Shown here piece after piece: positions 7,122 through 13,736 of a DNA stretch of 14,398 nucleotides. Under the pieces are notes generated by a model. That model searched no databases. It had not been told where the DNA came from and saw only the letters and a list, made by a program, of their open reading frames with translations. Each line of letters opens with the position of its first letter. Position 1 is the first letter of the stretch. The translations under genes were made by a program, and so were the position numbers. Origin of the DNA: Magnetococcales bacterium (GTDB lineage Bacteria > Pseudomonadota > Magnetococcia > Magnetococcales > UBA8363); assembly GCA_015232865.1 (NCBI GenBank), contig JADFYU010000061.1:1-14398 (forward strand). The letters are read 5' to 3'.

Positions 7122-7138
7122 AACGTAACAGTTTGGTT

Positions 7139-7180
7139 TGATCGGTGAAACAAAAAAAAACCAAGTCCGCTGATCGGTGA
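7139..7180. repeat. Direct repeat TGATCGGTGA, two copies 32 bp apart
   Basis: Perfect 10-nt copies lie at 7139-7148 and 7171-7180. The seven-base core TGATCGG also occurs inverted (CCGATCA) at 7114-7120, 18 nt before the first copy. Three related sites about 25-32 bp apart beside a gene start could be a protein-binding array. No regulator is identified, and the inverted copy is coding if the exonuclease starts at 7121. Confidence 0.4.
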
Positions 7181-7266
7181 GAAGGTCTCCTGATGTTTTT
7201 CAATTTAATCAATTGGTTGTCCAGGTTTAATGCCGACAACGGAGATTTTTCGGTTAAACAATAGCC

Positions 7267-7296
7267 TTGGACGAAAAACCTGAAAAATGCCATAAT
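7267..7296 (+). promoter_or_regulatory. Weak candidate promoter for the TAXI lipoprotein gene
   Basis: CATAAT at 7291-7296 matches the -10 consensus at five of six positions; TTGGAC at 7267-7272, 18 nt upstream, matches -35 only in its TTG. Transcription from here would give a leader of about 130 nt ending in the two hairpins at 7383-7423. The call rests on consensus matching by eye only. Confidence 0.25.
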
Positions 7297-7382
7297 CCAG
7301 GATAATTACTTGGATGGAAAGCGTATTTTAGCCGGATCAGATCCCACGCTTTCTGTTTGCCTGCTCTCTTGGCACTGTTTGG

Positions 7383-7410
7383 ACGGCTTGTCGGTCATGC
7401 CGTTTTTTTT
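7383..7410 (+). terminator. Terminator-like hairpin in the leader of the TAXI lipoprotein gene
   Basis: The stem ACGGC (7383-7387) / GCCGT (7399-7403), extendable by two G-U pairs, has an 11-nt loop and runs into eight T residues (7403-7410). It is read in the same direction as the lipoprotein gene, whose ATG is 24 nt further on. It may end an upstream small transcript or act as an attenuator for the gene. Confidence 0.5.
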
Positions 7411-7430
7411 CTCCAAATCGGAGTTTTTGT
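7411..7430 (+). promoter_or_regulatory. Small hairpin covering the ribosome binding site of the TAXI gene
   Basis: CTCC (7411-7414), a five-base loop and GGAG (7419-7423 region) form a 4-bp stem followed by TTTTTGTT. GGAG is the only plausible Shine-Dalgarno sequence for the ATG at 7434 (about 10 nt spacing), so the stem would mask it when formed. A 4-bp stem is weak alone and becomes meaningful only with the neighbouring hairpin. Confidence 0.3.
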
Positions 7431-7433
7431 TCC

Positions 7434-8429
7434 ATGTTCACGCGCCTTGAAAATCCAACTCTCCTTCTCATGCTGTTTGTCCTGTCCGGTTGTGTGCCAT
7501 GGGGGGAGGATCAAGATAAAAAGAGTGCAACCGTTGTTGAAAAGCCGGTCAATCGGTTGACGATTGCTTTGGGGCAAACCGACGGTGCCAACTATGCCGC
7601 CGGTCATGCCATCTGTGTGGCCTTGAAAAAAAGCGGGAGCGGGCTTCCCTGTAAAATTTTGGCTTCCAACGGATCGCAGGAGAATATTGCCGCATTGAAT
7701 ACGGGTCAGGTGGATCTGGCCTTTGTTCGGGGAGATGTCGCCTATCAAGCATGGCACGGTCAGGGGCCGTTTACAAAAAAGAGTGAAAATATTCGGGTGC
7801 TGTTTTCCATTCATCACGAAATGTTGACGTTATTGGTCAACTCGGCGCAGCAGATTCTTTCGTTCAAGCAGATTGTCGGTCACACGATCCATATCGGCTC
7901 TGAGGCCAGCAGCAATGGCCGATTGATTTCCGACCTATTGAATGGATGTCAGATTCCCCAGTCGCAGTTCAGTCGCCAGGACGATGCCGATTATGCCAAG
8001 CTTCTAACCGAGGGGACGGTGGAGGGGGCGTTTGAACTACTGAGTCATCCCGACGAGCAGATCGAGACCCTCAGCAAAGAACAGCCCGGACAGATTCTGC
8101 CGATCAACGGCCGATGTGTGGAGCAACTTGTCGATGAGCGCTTCTATCTGGACCCGGTCACCATTGCCGATGGTCTCTATAGCGGACAACGCAGTGCCAT
8201 TCCGACCATCGGTGTCAAAGTCTGGTTGATGGCTCGGGGTGATTTGTCTGAATCGGCTATCTATGAGGTGACCAAAACCGTTTTCAACGAGGTGGAGCAG
8301 TTCCGCCGTTCCGATCCCGCCTTCTACCAACTCTCCCCGCGCAAGATGGTCACCTCCTTTGCCATTCCCTTCCACCGGGGGGCCGCCCGATATTACCAGG
8401 AACAAGGGTGGTATCAGGAGAGCCGATAA
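7434..8429 (+). CDS. TAXI-family TRAP solute-binding protein, lipoprotein
   Basis: A 331-residue periplasmic binding protein of the TRAP-associated extracytoplasmic immunogenic (TAXI) type. Residues 1-20 are a lipoprotein signal: a short N-terminus with R4, a hydrophobic stretch (LLLMLFVL) and lipobox LSGC, with Cys20 as the lipidation site. The mature part begins LTIALGQTDGANYAAGHAIC (about 42-61), followed by SNGSQENIAALNTGQVDLAFVRGD (78-101), the family's characteristic ligand-lobe sequence, and VKVWLMARGDL late in the protein. TAXI proteins capture a small organic anion and deliver it to a fused DctQM-type permease (TAXI-TRAP). No permease gene is present here: the flanking genes are an exonuclease and a cytochrome, both on the other strand. 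It may serve a permease elsewhere or act as a sensor. The ATG has CGGAG about 10 nt upstream within a small hairpin. Confidence 0.82.
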   Translation: MFTRLENPTLLLMLFVLSGCVPWGEDQDKKSATVVEKPVNRLTIALGQTDGANYAAGHAICVALKKSGSGLPCKILASNGSQENIAALNTGQVDLAFVRGDVAYQAWHGQGPFTKKSENIRVLFSIHHEMLTLLVNSAQQILSFKQIVGHTIHIGSEASSNGRLISDLLNGCQIPQSQFSRQDDADYAKLLTEGTVEGAFELLSHPDEQIETLSKEQPGQILPINGRCVEQLVDERFYLDPVTIADGLYSGQRSAIPTIGVKVWLMARGDLSESAIYEVTKTVFNEVEQFRRSDPAFYQLSPRKMVTSFAIPFHRGAARYYQEQGWYQESR

Positions 8430-8464
8430 CCCTGGAAACGGTGGTTGGCGGTGCGCGTTTTTTC

Positions 8465-8521
8465 GGGGCGTTGCCCCAGACCCCACTGGGGCGGAGAACC
8501 GCCCCAGACCTCCCCTTTTTT
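8465..8521 (+). repeat. GC-rich palindrome cluster, probable terminator of the TAXI gene
   Basis: Three adjoining hairpins lie between two convergent genes: GGGGC/GCCCC (8465-8477, 3-nt loop), CCCC/GGGG (8481-8491) and GGGGCGG/CCGCCCC (8488-8505, loop AGAA). The second and third share a GGGG arm and so are alternatives. The 10-mer GCCCCAGACC occurs twice, at 8473 and 8501. Six T residues (8516-8521) follow the last stem after 10 nt, which would end + strand transcription. The style resembles dispersed REP-like intergenic repeats of some alphaproteobacteria and Magnetococcales. Only one copy is in this window, so dispersal cannot be shown here. Confidence 0.6.
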
Positions 8522-8551
8522 AGTGTTTTTTGTCTTCGGCAGTCGAGAGGA

Positions 8552-9781
8552 CTATAAACCGGTCTCGGCAATGGCGATCAAGGCCGGTTCCCGCAGGGAT
8601 TCGGGAATGGTTTTGGCAAATTTGTTTTTCAAGGCCGGCGGCAACAGATCATAGCGGATCTCCGCACGAATTTTCGCCACACCCAACACTGGAATATCAT
8701 AGACGATATCGCGGCTTTCATTGGCTGTCAGACGGCTATCCTGGGCAATCTTCGTGGCCATCGGTGGTGGAACCGGCTTGCCATCGTCATCGACCAGAAA
8801 GAGCATCAGGACCGATTTTGTATCTTCAGCGAACGGGCTGGTTTTGTAGTTGCTCCAAACAGTCTCGCCTTTGGCATCGTAGGCGACGACCGTAATGAAC
8901 AGATTGCGAAAGGGAGCACCCGTCGGCAGGTTATGGGCCAGATGGTTTTTAAGATGAACGGTTGCCTGGGCTCCGGTCTTGCTTGACACGCCGCTAATCG
9001 AGAAAGAGAGTCCCCGCTTGACCATCTCCGGGCTATGGCCGCCAGCCATAAAGTGATCGACCACTCCATCGACAACCGGCATGTGGCAGGATTGGCAGGT
9101 GACGGTGTTGCCGCTTTTTACCACTTCAGGACCGGTAGCGCAGACTGGAATGCCCTTACCGTTATTGCGTGACTCATGACATCCCAGACACAGCTCTGAA
9201 GATCTGAATAGAGACGACTGGGCCTCATGGGCAAACGGGTTGTCGAGGGTTGATCCGTTTCCACCCGGAGCTTTGGCCGGTCTGGAGCCGGAAAAGGCTC
9301 CGTTTGGCCCCTGAAGAGCCGTGGTTGAATAGTCATAGGATTGGGCGCCAAGTTGACTGTTGGCAATGGGGCCTTTGGCGTGGCGGATGGTATGACACGC
9401 GACACAGTTGACCCCTTCTGAGTAGGCGGCCATCTCGTCCAGTTTGGTCTTTTGGTCACGGGCGGCATTTGGAGCGTGGCACTGAAGACAGTTGGGGTAC
9501 TTTCCGTCTTTTGTCGTCAGCCCCTCTTGAGTGGGGTCGCCCACCAACATCTGGTAGAAAGAGCCGTGAATCGGATCTTTTATTGCCGTACTGTTGGCAT
9601 GCATGGAGCCGGACCACTGTTTATAGATTTTTTGATGGCATGAGCCACACGCGGAGGAAGAGACATGGTGGAGTGGCGTCTCCTCCTTGGCTGATTGAGC
9701 AGCCGTGGCGTACAACAGAGTGGTTCCAAACCCCACAGCAAAAAAGAGTGCCGTCAGGGAGAAGAGAGAGCGGTTGAACAT
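8552..9781 (-). CDS. Exported pentaheme c-type cytochrome (cytochrome c554-like)
   Basis: A 409-residue protein with a cleavable Sec signal (basic NRS, then a hydrophobic stretch to about residue 24, with ATAAQSA around the likely cleavage site) and five CxxCH heme sites: CGSCH 45-49, CLQCH 98-102, CVACH 126-130, CLGCH 198-202 and CQSCH 229-233. Extra His residues (H61, H72, H134, H185, H249) could be distal ligands. The heme half (40-255) matches the cytochrome c554/NrfB-like multiheme family; the region from about 260 has no hemes and looks like a beta-rich domain (SFSISGVSSKTGAQATVHLKNH). It should act in the periplasm as an electron carrier or oxidoreductase. There is no quinol or terminal reductase gene next to it, so partners are unknown. 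AAGGGGA lies 9 nt before the ATG. Apparently monocistronic. Confidence 0.87.
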   Translation of the reverse strand: MFNRSLFSLTALFFAVGFGTTLLYATAAQSAKEETPLHHVSSSACGSCHQKIYKQWSGSMHANSTAIKDPIHGSFYQMLVGDPTQEGLTTKDGKYPNCLQCHAPNAARDQKTKLDEMAAYSEGVNCVACHTIRHAKGPIANSQLGAQSYDYSTTALQGPNGAFSGSRPAKAPGGNGSTLDNPFAHEAQSSLFRSSELCLGCHESRNNGKGIPVCATGPEVVKSGNTVTCQSCHMPVVDGVVDHFMAGGHSPEMVKRGLSFSISGVSSKTGAQATVHLKNHLAHNLPTGAPFRNLFITVVAYDAKGETVWSNYKTSPFAEDTKSVLMLFLVDDDGKPVPPPMATKIAQDSRLTANESRDIVYDIPVLGVAKIRAEIRYDLLPPALKNKFAKTIPESLREPALIAIAETGL

Positions 9782-9845
9782 GGTGTCGGGTCCCCTTTGT
9801 AAAACAGAAATTTGACTTGATTTTTTCTGAACCAGCCGTGCTCAG

Positions 9846-9873
9846 GATATACTCGTTTCTGGAACACAATCAA
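9846..9873 (-). promoter_or_regulatory. Predicted sigma70-type promoter of the cytochrome gene
   Basis: On the - strand, TTGATT (9873-9868) and TATATC (9851-9846) are separated by 16 nt. The start codon is about 65 nt downstream. Just upstream lies the terminator of hpf, which would isolate the two transcripts. Confidence 0.45.
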
Positions 9874-9890
9874 TGTTCATTCATTCCTTT

Positions 9891-9931
9891 CAAACAGGAA
9901 AACCGCCATGAAGAGGCGGTTTTCCTGTTTG
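9891..9931 (-). terminator. 17-bp perfect hairpin terminating hpf
   Basis: The arms 9891-9907 (starting CAAACAGG) and 9915-9931 (ending CCTGTTTG) are perfectly complementary over 17 bp with a 7-nt loop (atgaaga). The descending arm carries a TTTT tract in either direction. It begins 17 nt after the hpf stop codon and precedes the cytochrome promoter, so it most likely terminates hpf transcription. There is no long T run beyond the stem. Confidence 0.65.
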
Positions 9932-9947
9932 TAAAATGTTTCAAAAA

Positions 9948-10253
9948 CTAACGATGATCTTTTTTCGTTTTTTCAACATGTCCCTTGAGGTTTTCCGTCA
10001 ATGTGTCCAGGGTTTCGTTAACAGCAGCCACCACAGTTGCCGATTCTTTGACTGCGGTGATGGTGCTTCCGGCAATATTGACAACGGCCGTGGCTTCCGC
10101 ACGCTGTTCATTGTTGTGTGGCCGACGCTCAATGCTGATTCGAGCGTGCGTAATGGGGCCGAATCGTCGGTCTAAGCTATCCAGGCGTTTCGTAATGCGT
10201 TCTTGTAATTCGTTACCGATATCTACCTGCCGACCTTCCAGCTTAATCTCCAT
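9948..10253 (-). CDS. hpf: Short-form ribosome hibernation promoting factor (HPF/RaiA)
   Basis: A 101-residue protein of the HPF/YfiA family, consisting only of the N-terminal beta-alpha-beta-beta-beta-alpha domain. Visible features are MEIKLEGRQVDIGNELQERI, KRLDSLDRRFGPITHARISIE, and the late helix AAVNETLDTLTENLKGHVEKTKKDHR with a basic tail. Family members bind the 30S decoding region in stationary phase or stress, preserving idle ribosomes (100S dimers or 70S inactive particles). The C-terminal dimerisation domain of long HPF is absent. It is not next to rpoN, the frequent proteobacterial location, but between oadB and a cytochrome gene. AGGAG lies 5 nt before the ATG. It has its own predicted promoter and a strong terminator, so it appears to be a stand-alone unit. 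Confidence 0.87.
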   Translation of the reverse strand: MEIKLEGRQVDIGNELQERITKRLDSLDRRFGPITHARISIERRPHNNEQRAEATAVVNIAGSTITAVKESATVVAAVNETLDTLTENLKGHVEKTKKDHR

Positions 10254-10307
10254 AATGTCTCCTATTTGAGTTGAATCACTTTAAGGGCAAATACCCGTTT
10301 ATATGGC

Positions 10308-10336
10308 AGTATATCATTTTACAGCGACCAATTCCA
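10308..10336 (-). promoter_or_regulatory. Predicted extended -10 promoter of hpf
   Basis: On the - strand, TGATATACT contains TATACT (10313-10308, five of six -10 matches) preceded by TG one base upstream, an extended -10. The -35 position (TGGAAT, 10336-10331, 17-nt spacing) is poor, as extended -10 promoters tolerate. The leader to the ATG would be about 50 nt. Confidence 0.4.
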
Positions 10337-10364
10337 GCTATAAGTCACCAAACGTCGGTAGCGG

Positions 10365-11498
10365 TCAGCCGCCAACGATGGCCAAAAGAACCCCCGCCGC
10401 AACCGCAGAGCCAATCACGCCCGCCACATTGGGGCCCATGGCGTGCATGAGTAGAAAATTTTGATTGTTGGCCTCCAATCCGACCTTGTTGACCACCCGA
10501 GCGGCCATCGGTACAGCCGAAACACCAGCGGCCCCGATGAGTGGATTGATCTTGCCGCCCGATTGTTTATACATATATTTACCCATCAATATACCGGCCG
10601 CCGTTCCAACACTGAAGGCGATGATACCCAAGACCAGAATACCCAGAGTCTCGATATTGAGGAATTTATCGGCGGAAAGTTTGGTGCCCACTGCCAACCC
10701 CAAAAAGATGGTGACAATGTTGATCAGCTCATTCTGAGCGGTTTTGGAGAGTCGCTCTACCACGCCGCACTCCTTGAGCAGATTGCCAAAGGTCAGCATG
10801 CCGATCAACGGGGCGGCTGTGGGAAGAAAGAGCAGACAGAGAAATAAAACCGCCAGGGGAAAAATGATTTTTTCCAAGCGAGAGACCGGTCGCAACTGAG
10901 TCATGACCACCTTGCGTTCTTCTTCGGTGGTCAAAGCCATCATGATGGGCGGTTGAATCAGGGGGACCATGGCCATGTATGAATAGGCGGCCACCGCAAT
11001 GGCTCCCATCAAATCCGGGGCCAGTCGAGAGGAGAGAAAAATGGCCGTCGGGCCGTCCGCTCCTCCGATGATTCCAATGGCTGCCGCATCGGCCAGGGAA
11101 AATTCAAATCCAGGCAAAAGGTTCATGGCCAATGCCCCGATCAGGGTTAGAAAGATGCCAAATTGTGCGGCGGCACCCAGAAAAATGGTCTTGGGATTGG
11201 CGATCAACGGGCCAAAGTCGGTCAAAGCACCCACCCCCAAAAAGATGAGAAGCGGAAAAATACCGCTGTGGATTCCCACCTCATAAACCAGATAGAGCAT
11301 TCCGCCCTCTTCGGCGATGCCAGCGACGGGAATGTTGCTCAAAATGGCGCCAAAACCAATGGGAACCAACAGCAGCGGTTCAAACTCCTTGGCGATGGCC
11401 AGATAGAGCAACAGACCACCCACGCCGATCATCAACGCCTGTCCGATGGTAAAGTTGGCCAGGCCGGTGGTCTGCCATAGTGTTAATAGATTTTCCAT
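10365..11498 (-). CDS. oadB: Na+-translocating decarboxylase beta subunit (OadB)
   Basis: A 377-residue, highly hydrophobic inner-membrane protein with about nine or more membrane segments. It has the hallmarks of the OadB/GcdB/MmdB family: [15 protein letters not shown] (89-103) and [13 protein letters not shown] (142-154). D148 in GGADGPT corresponds to the aspartate essential for Na+ binding in the Klebsiella protein. The C-terminal part keeps [14 protein letters not shown] and [19 protein letters not shown]. The subunit decarboxylates carboxybiotin carried by OadA and uses the energy to export Na+ with consumption of a proton. It is the last gene of oadGAB, starting 13 nt after the oadA stop; no strong ribosome site is seen, so coupling to oadA translation is likely. 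No clear terminator follows. Confidence 0.93.
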   Translation of the reverse strand: MENLLTLWQTTGLANFTIGQALMIGVGGLLLYLAIAKEFEPLLLVPIGFGAILSNIPVAGIAEEGGMLYLVYEVGIHSGIFPLLIFLGVGALTDFGPLIANPKTIFLGAAAQFGIFLTLIGALAMNLLPGFEFSLADAAAIGIIGGADGPTAIFLSSRLAPDLMGAIAVAAYSYMAMVPLIQPPIMMALTTEEERKVVMTQLRPVSRLEKIIFPLAVLFLCLLFLPTAAPLIGMLTFGNLLKECGVVERLSKTAQNELINIVTIFLGLAVGTKLSADKFLNIETLGILVLGIIAFSVGTAAGILMGKYMYKQSGGKINPLIGAAGVSAVPMAARVVNKVGLEANNQNFLLMHAMGPNVAGVIGSAVAAGVLLAIVGG

Positions 11499-11511
11499 GA
11501 TTGATCGATGC

Positions 11512-13314
11512 TCAAGCTAGAGTGAGCAGAGTGTCACCGACACCGACGGTATCACCGGCTTTAACGCCGATGGCCGTGACCTTGCCTGCTTTTGGGGCCC
11601 GTACTTCGGTTTCCATCTTCATGGCTTCAACGATAACGATGATATCCCCCTCGTTGACCGAATCACCGATGTTGGTCACGATACGGACAATGGTTCCGGC
11701 CAACGGAGCGGAAACCGGCTCACCTCCTGTGGCGACCGGCGCCGCAACAGGGGCTGCGGCCGGAGCGGCTGCCGATGTTTGGCTGATTGCGCCACCCGGA
11801 CCCACTTCGACATCGTAGGCAGAACCGTTGACCACCACCCGATAGGTTTCAATGGCGGTTGGAGCGGCGGATGCAGCCGTGGCGGCGGTCGCAGCCGGCT
11901 TGGCTGCCGGAGCGACGTCGTCGGCACTGGGGACCGGCTCAAATGCGTCGGGGTTGTCCCGGTTTTCCAAAAATTTCAGACCGACGGCCGGGAAGAGGGC
12001 ATAGGTCAATACATCGTCGATGAAGGCGTCGGCCTTGCGAATATTCTTTTCTTTGACCAATCCTTCCAGTTCCACGTTTAATTTCTCAACTTCAGCCTCC
12101 AGCTGGTCGGCTGGTCGGCAAGTCAGAGGCTCTTCGCCGGGTTCCAGTACTCGCGCCTGCAGCTCCTTGTTCATGGGGGCGGGTGTGGAGCCGTACTCAC
12201 CCCGAAGGATGCCGCGTGTCTCTTTGGTGATGGATTTATAGCGCTCACCCATCATGACGTTGAACACCGCCTGGGTGCCGACAATTTGCGATGTGGGGGT
12301 AACCAACGCGATGTTGCCGAGATCTTTTCGAACTTTGGGAATCTCTTTGAGAACCTCGTCCATCTTGTCGATGGCACCTTGCTGTTTGAGTTGGTTCTCC
12401 ATGTTGCTCAGCATGCCGCCGGGAACCTGGGCCAACAAAATCCGCGAGTCCACCCCTTTCAGGCTGCCCTCAAACTTGGCATATTTTTTCCGCACTTCCC
12501 GAAAATAGCTGGCAATCTCGGCCAGCAAGACCAGATCCAATCCTGTCGCGTTTTCCCGGTCTTCCAGGATGGCGACCACACTTTCCGTGGCTGAGTGGCC
12601 GGTGGTCTTGCTCATGGAGGATATGGCGGTGTCGACAATATCCAGGCCGGACTCGACCGCTTTGACAATAGTGGCGGTACTCATGCCGGTGGTGGCGTGG
12701 CACTGCATGGCCAGCGGAACCGAAACGGTCTCCTTGAGGCGGGCAACCAACTCTTCCGCCACGTAAGGTTTGAGCAGACCAGCCATATCCTTGATGCAGA
12801 TGGAGTGGGAGCCGAGATCTTCCAACTGTCTGGCCATATCCAGCCAATATTGGATGTTGTGCACCGGGCTGATGGTGTAGGAGAGAGTGCCCTGGGCATG
12901 TTTACCCATCTTGATGGTGGCTTTGATGGCGGTTTTCAGATTGCGGGTGTCGTTCATGGCGTCGAAGATACGGAAAACATCCATACCGTTGACCGCCGCC
13001 CGCTCGACAAATTTTTCCACGACGTCATCCGCATAGTGACGATAACCGAGGATGTTCTGACCCCTGAAAAGCATCTGCATGGGTGTGTTGGGCATGGCCG
13101 CCTTCAAACGGCGCAGTCGTTCCCACGGATCTTCTCCCAAAAAGCGGATACAGGCGTCAAAAGTGGCGCCACCCCAGGTCTCCAAAGACCAATAGCCAAC
13201 TTTATCCAGCTTTTCGGCAATGGGTAACATATCCTCAATACGCATCCGCGTAGCAAAGAGGGACTGATGGGCATCCCGAAGGACGAGCTCAGTAATTCCA
13301 AGAGGCTTTTTCAT
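11512..13314 (-). CDS. oadA: Oxaloacetate decarboxylase-type alpha subunit, biotin carrier (OadA)
   Basis: A 600-residue carboxyltransferase with a fused biotin domain. Residues 1-260 are the HMGL-like barrel with [16 protein letters not shown] near the start (metal ligand Asp in RDAHQ), [19 protein letters not shown] (catalytic Lys175) and MQCHATTG (metal-binding His). The conserved PYC/OadA domain spans about 280-470 ([26 protein letters not shown]). An Ala/Pro-rich linker with a small insert (about 475-535) leads to a biotinyl domain with EAMKMET, biotin on Lys566. It transfers CO2 from oxaloacetate (or a related acid) to biotin for OadB. The start at 13314 follows the family's usual N-terminus and has AAAGGA 13 nt upstream; ATG 13347 adds 11 residues without a ribosome site. 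The oxaloacetate substrate is inferred from the HMGL-type subunit. Confidence 0.92.
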   Translation of the reverse strand: MKKPLGITELVLRDAHQSLFATRMRIEDMLPIAEKLDKVGYWSLETWGGATFDACIRFLGEDPWERLRRLKAAMPNTPMQMLFRGQNILGYRHYADDVVEKFVERAAVNGMDVFRIFDAMNDTRNLKTAIKATIKMGKHAQGTLSYTISPVHNIQYWLDMARQLEDLGSHSICIKDMAGLLKPYVAEELVARLKETVSVPLAMQCHATTGMSTATIVKAVESGLDIVDTAISSMSKTTGHSATESVVAILEDRENATGLDLVLLAEIASYFREVRKKYAKFEGSLKGVDSRILLAQVPGGMLSNMENQLKQQGAIDKMDEVLKEIPKVRKDLGNIALVTPTSQIVGTQAVFNVMMGERYKSITKETRGILRGEYGSTPAPMNKELQARVLEPGEEPLTCRPADQLEAEVEKLNVELEGLVKEKNIRKADAFIDDVLTYALFPAVGLKFLENRDNPDAFEPVPSADDVAPAAKPAATAATAASAAPTAIETYRVVVNGSAYDVEVGPGGAISQTSAAAPAAAPVAAPVATGGEPVSAPLAGTIVRIVTNIGDSVNEGDIIVIVEAMKMETEVRAPKAGKVTAIGVKAGDTVGVGDTLLTLA

Positions 13315-13392
13315 AGGACGATCTATTTCCTTTGGATGGTTATTCATACGTTGATAACAAAGTCGATTCCGCCGAACCGAGCCAAAACAAAA

Positions 13393-13635
13393 CTATCGGT
13401 GAGTGGACCGGTATCGGTGAACCGCAGCAGCGATGGCGGCTACATGATCGGATTGGGACGAAGATTGTTTTTGTCCGGGCTTTGGTTCGGGTTGGGGCCG
13501 GTTTTTTTCGTAGCGCCTGATTATTTCCGACATTTTGGTTACCGAAAAAACCAGGATTCCCAGAAAAATGAAAACCGTGCCCATTCCCAGGAACATCAAC
13601 TCCACACCTTTTAAAATGAGTTCTGAGATCGGCAT
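13393..13635 (-). CDS. oadG: Oxaloacetate decarboxylase gamma subunit (OadG)
   Basis: An 80-residue membrane protein. Residues 5-36 form a short amphipathic start and one membrane helix (LMFLGMGTVFIFLGILVF), followed by KMSEIIRRYEK, a charged Pro/Gln/Ser-rich linker and the family-typical C-terminal helix AAIAAAVHRYR. OadG anchors the alpha subunit to OadB and stabilises the complex. In enteric enzymes its C-terminus binds a metal through a His cluster; here only scattered His residues (HVAAI, VHRYR, THR) remain. AGGAG lies about 6 nt before the ATG. It is the first gene of oadGAB, with about 45-80 nt to oadA depending on the oadA start. Confidence 0.85.
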   Translation of the reverse strand: MPISELILKGVELMFLGMGTVFIFLGILVFSVTKMSEIIRRYEKNRPQPEPKPGQKQSSSQSDHVAAIAAAVHRYRSTHR

Positions 13636-13656
13636 CCGACACTCCTACAAACGGGT

Positions 13657-13685
13657 ACAATAAAAATCTGGCTTGAGGTAGACAA
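13657..13685 (-). promoter_or_regulatory. Predicted promoter of oadGAB with overlapping palindrome
   Basis: On the - strand, TTGTCT (13685-13680) and TATTGT (13662-13657) are 17 nt apart, each matching four of six consensus bases. A 15-nt perfect palindrome, CAAACAG-c-CTGTTTG at 13683-13697, overlaps the -35 box and is itself flanked by complementary GGTAG (13677-13681) and CTACC (13702-13706). It could be an operator or part of a hisG terminator. The leader to oadG would be about 15-20 nt and includes the AGGAG. Confidence 0.35.
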
Positions 13686-13736
13686 ACAGCCTGTTTGAAG
13701 GCTACCGCAGCCGGATGGGAACAAGTCAAACAACCC

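Larger units (their letters stand above)
7122..7433. other. 312-nt divergent intergenic region (exonuclease / TAXI lipoprotein)
   Basis: This region holds no credible gene. It is AT-rich and must contain the promoters of two divergent genes. Visible elements are a 10-nt direct repeat TGATCGGTGA (7139 and 7171) with a partly inverted copy CCGATCA at 7114, an A9 run (7152-7160), a weak sigma70-like pair for the + strand (TTGGAC 7267, CATAAT 7291) and two terminator-like hairpins immediately before the lipoprotein gene. The one reading frame through it (7003-7293, -) has no family features and overlaps the exonuclease out of frame. Confidence 0.6.

Noticed and set aside
12595..13227. 210-codon + strand ORF opposite oadA, and similar ones opposite oadB (10461-10847), the helicase (3684-4316) and the HD-GYP gene (4371-5006)
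   Set aside because: All are antisense or out-of-frame shadows of well-supported genes, with no recognisable domains.
13393..13635. Possible longer OadG starting at 13729
   Set aside because: The longer ORF is in a different frame; the oadG frame starts at an ATG with a good AGGAG and matches the family length.
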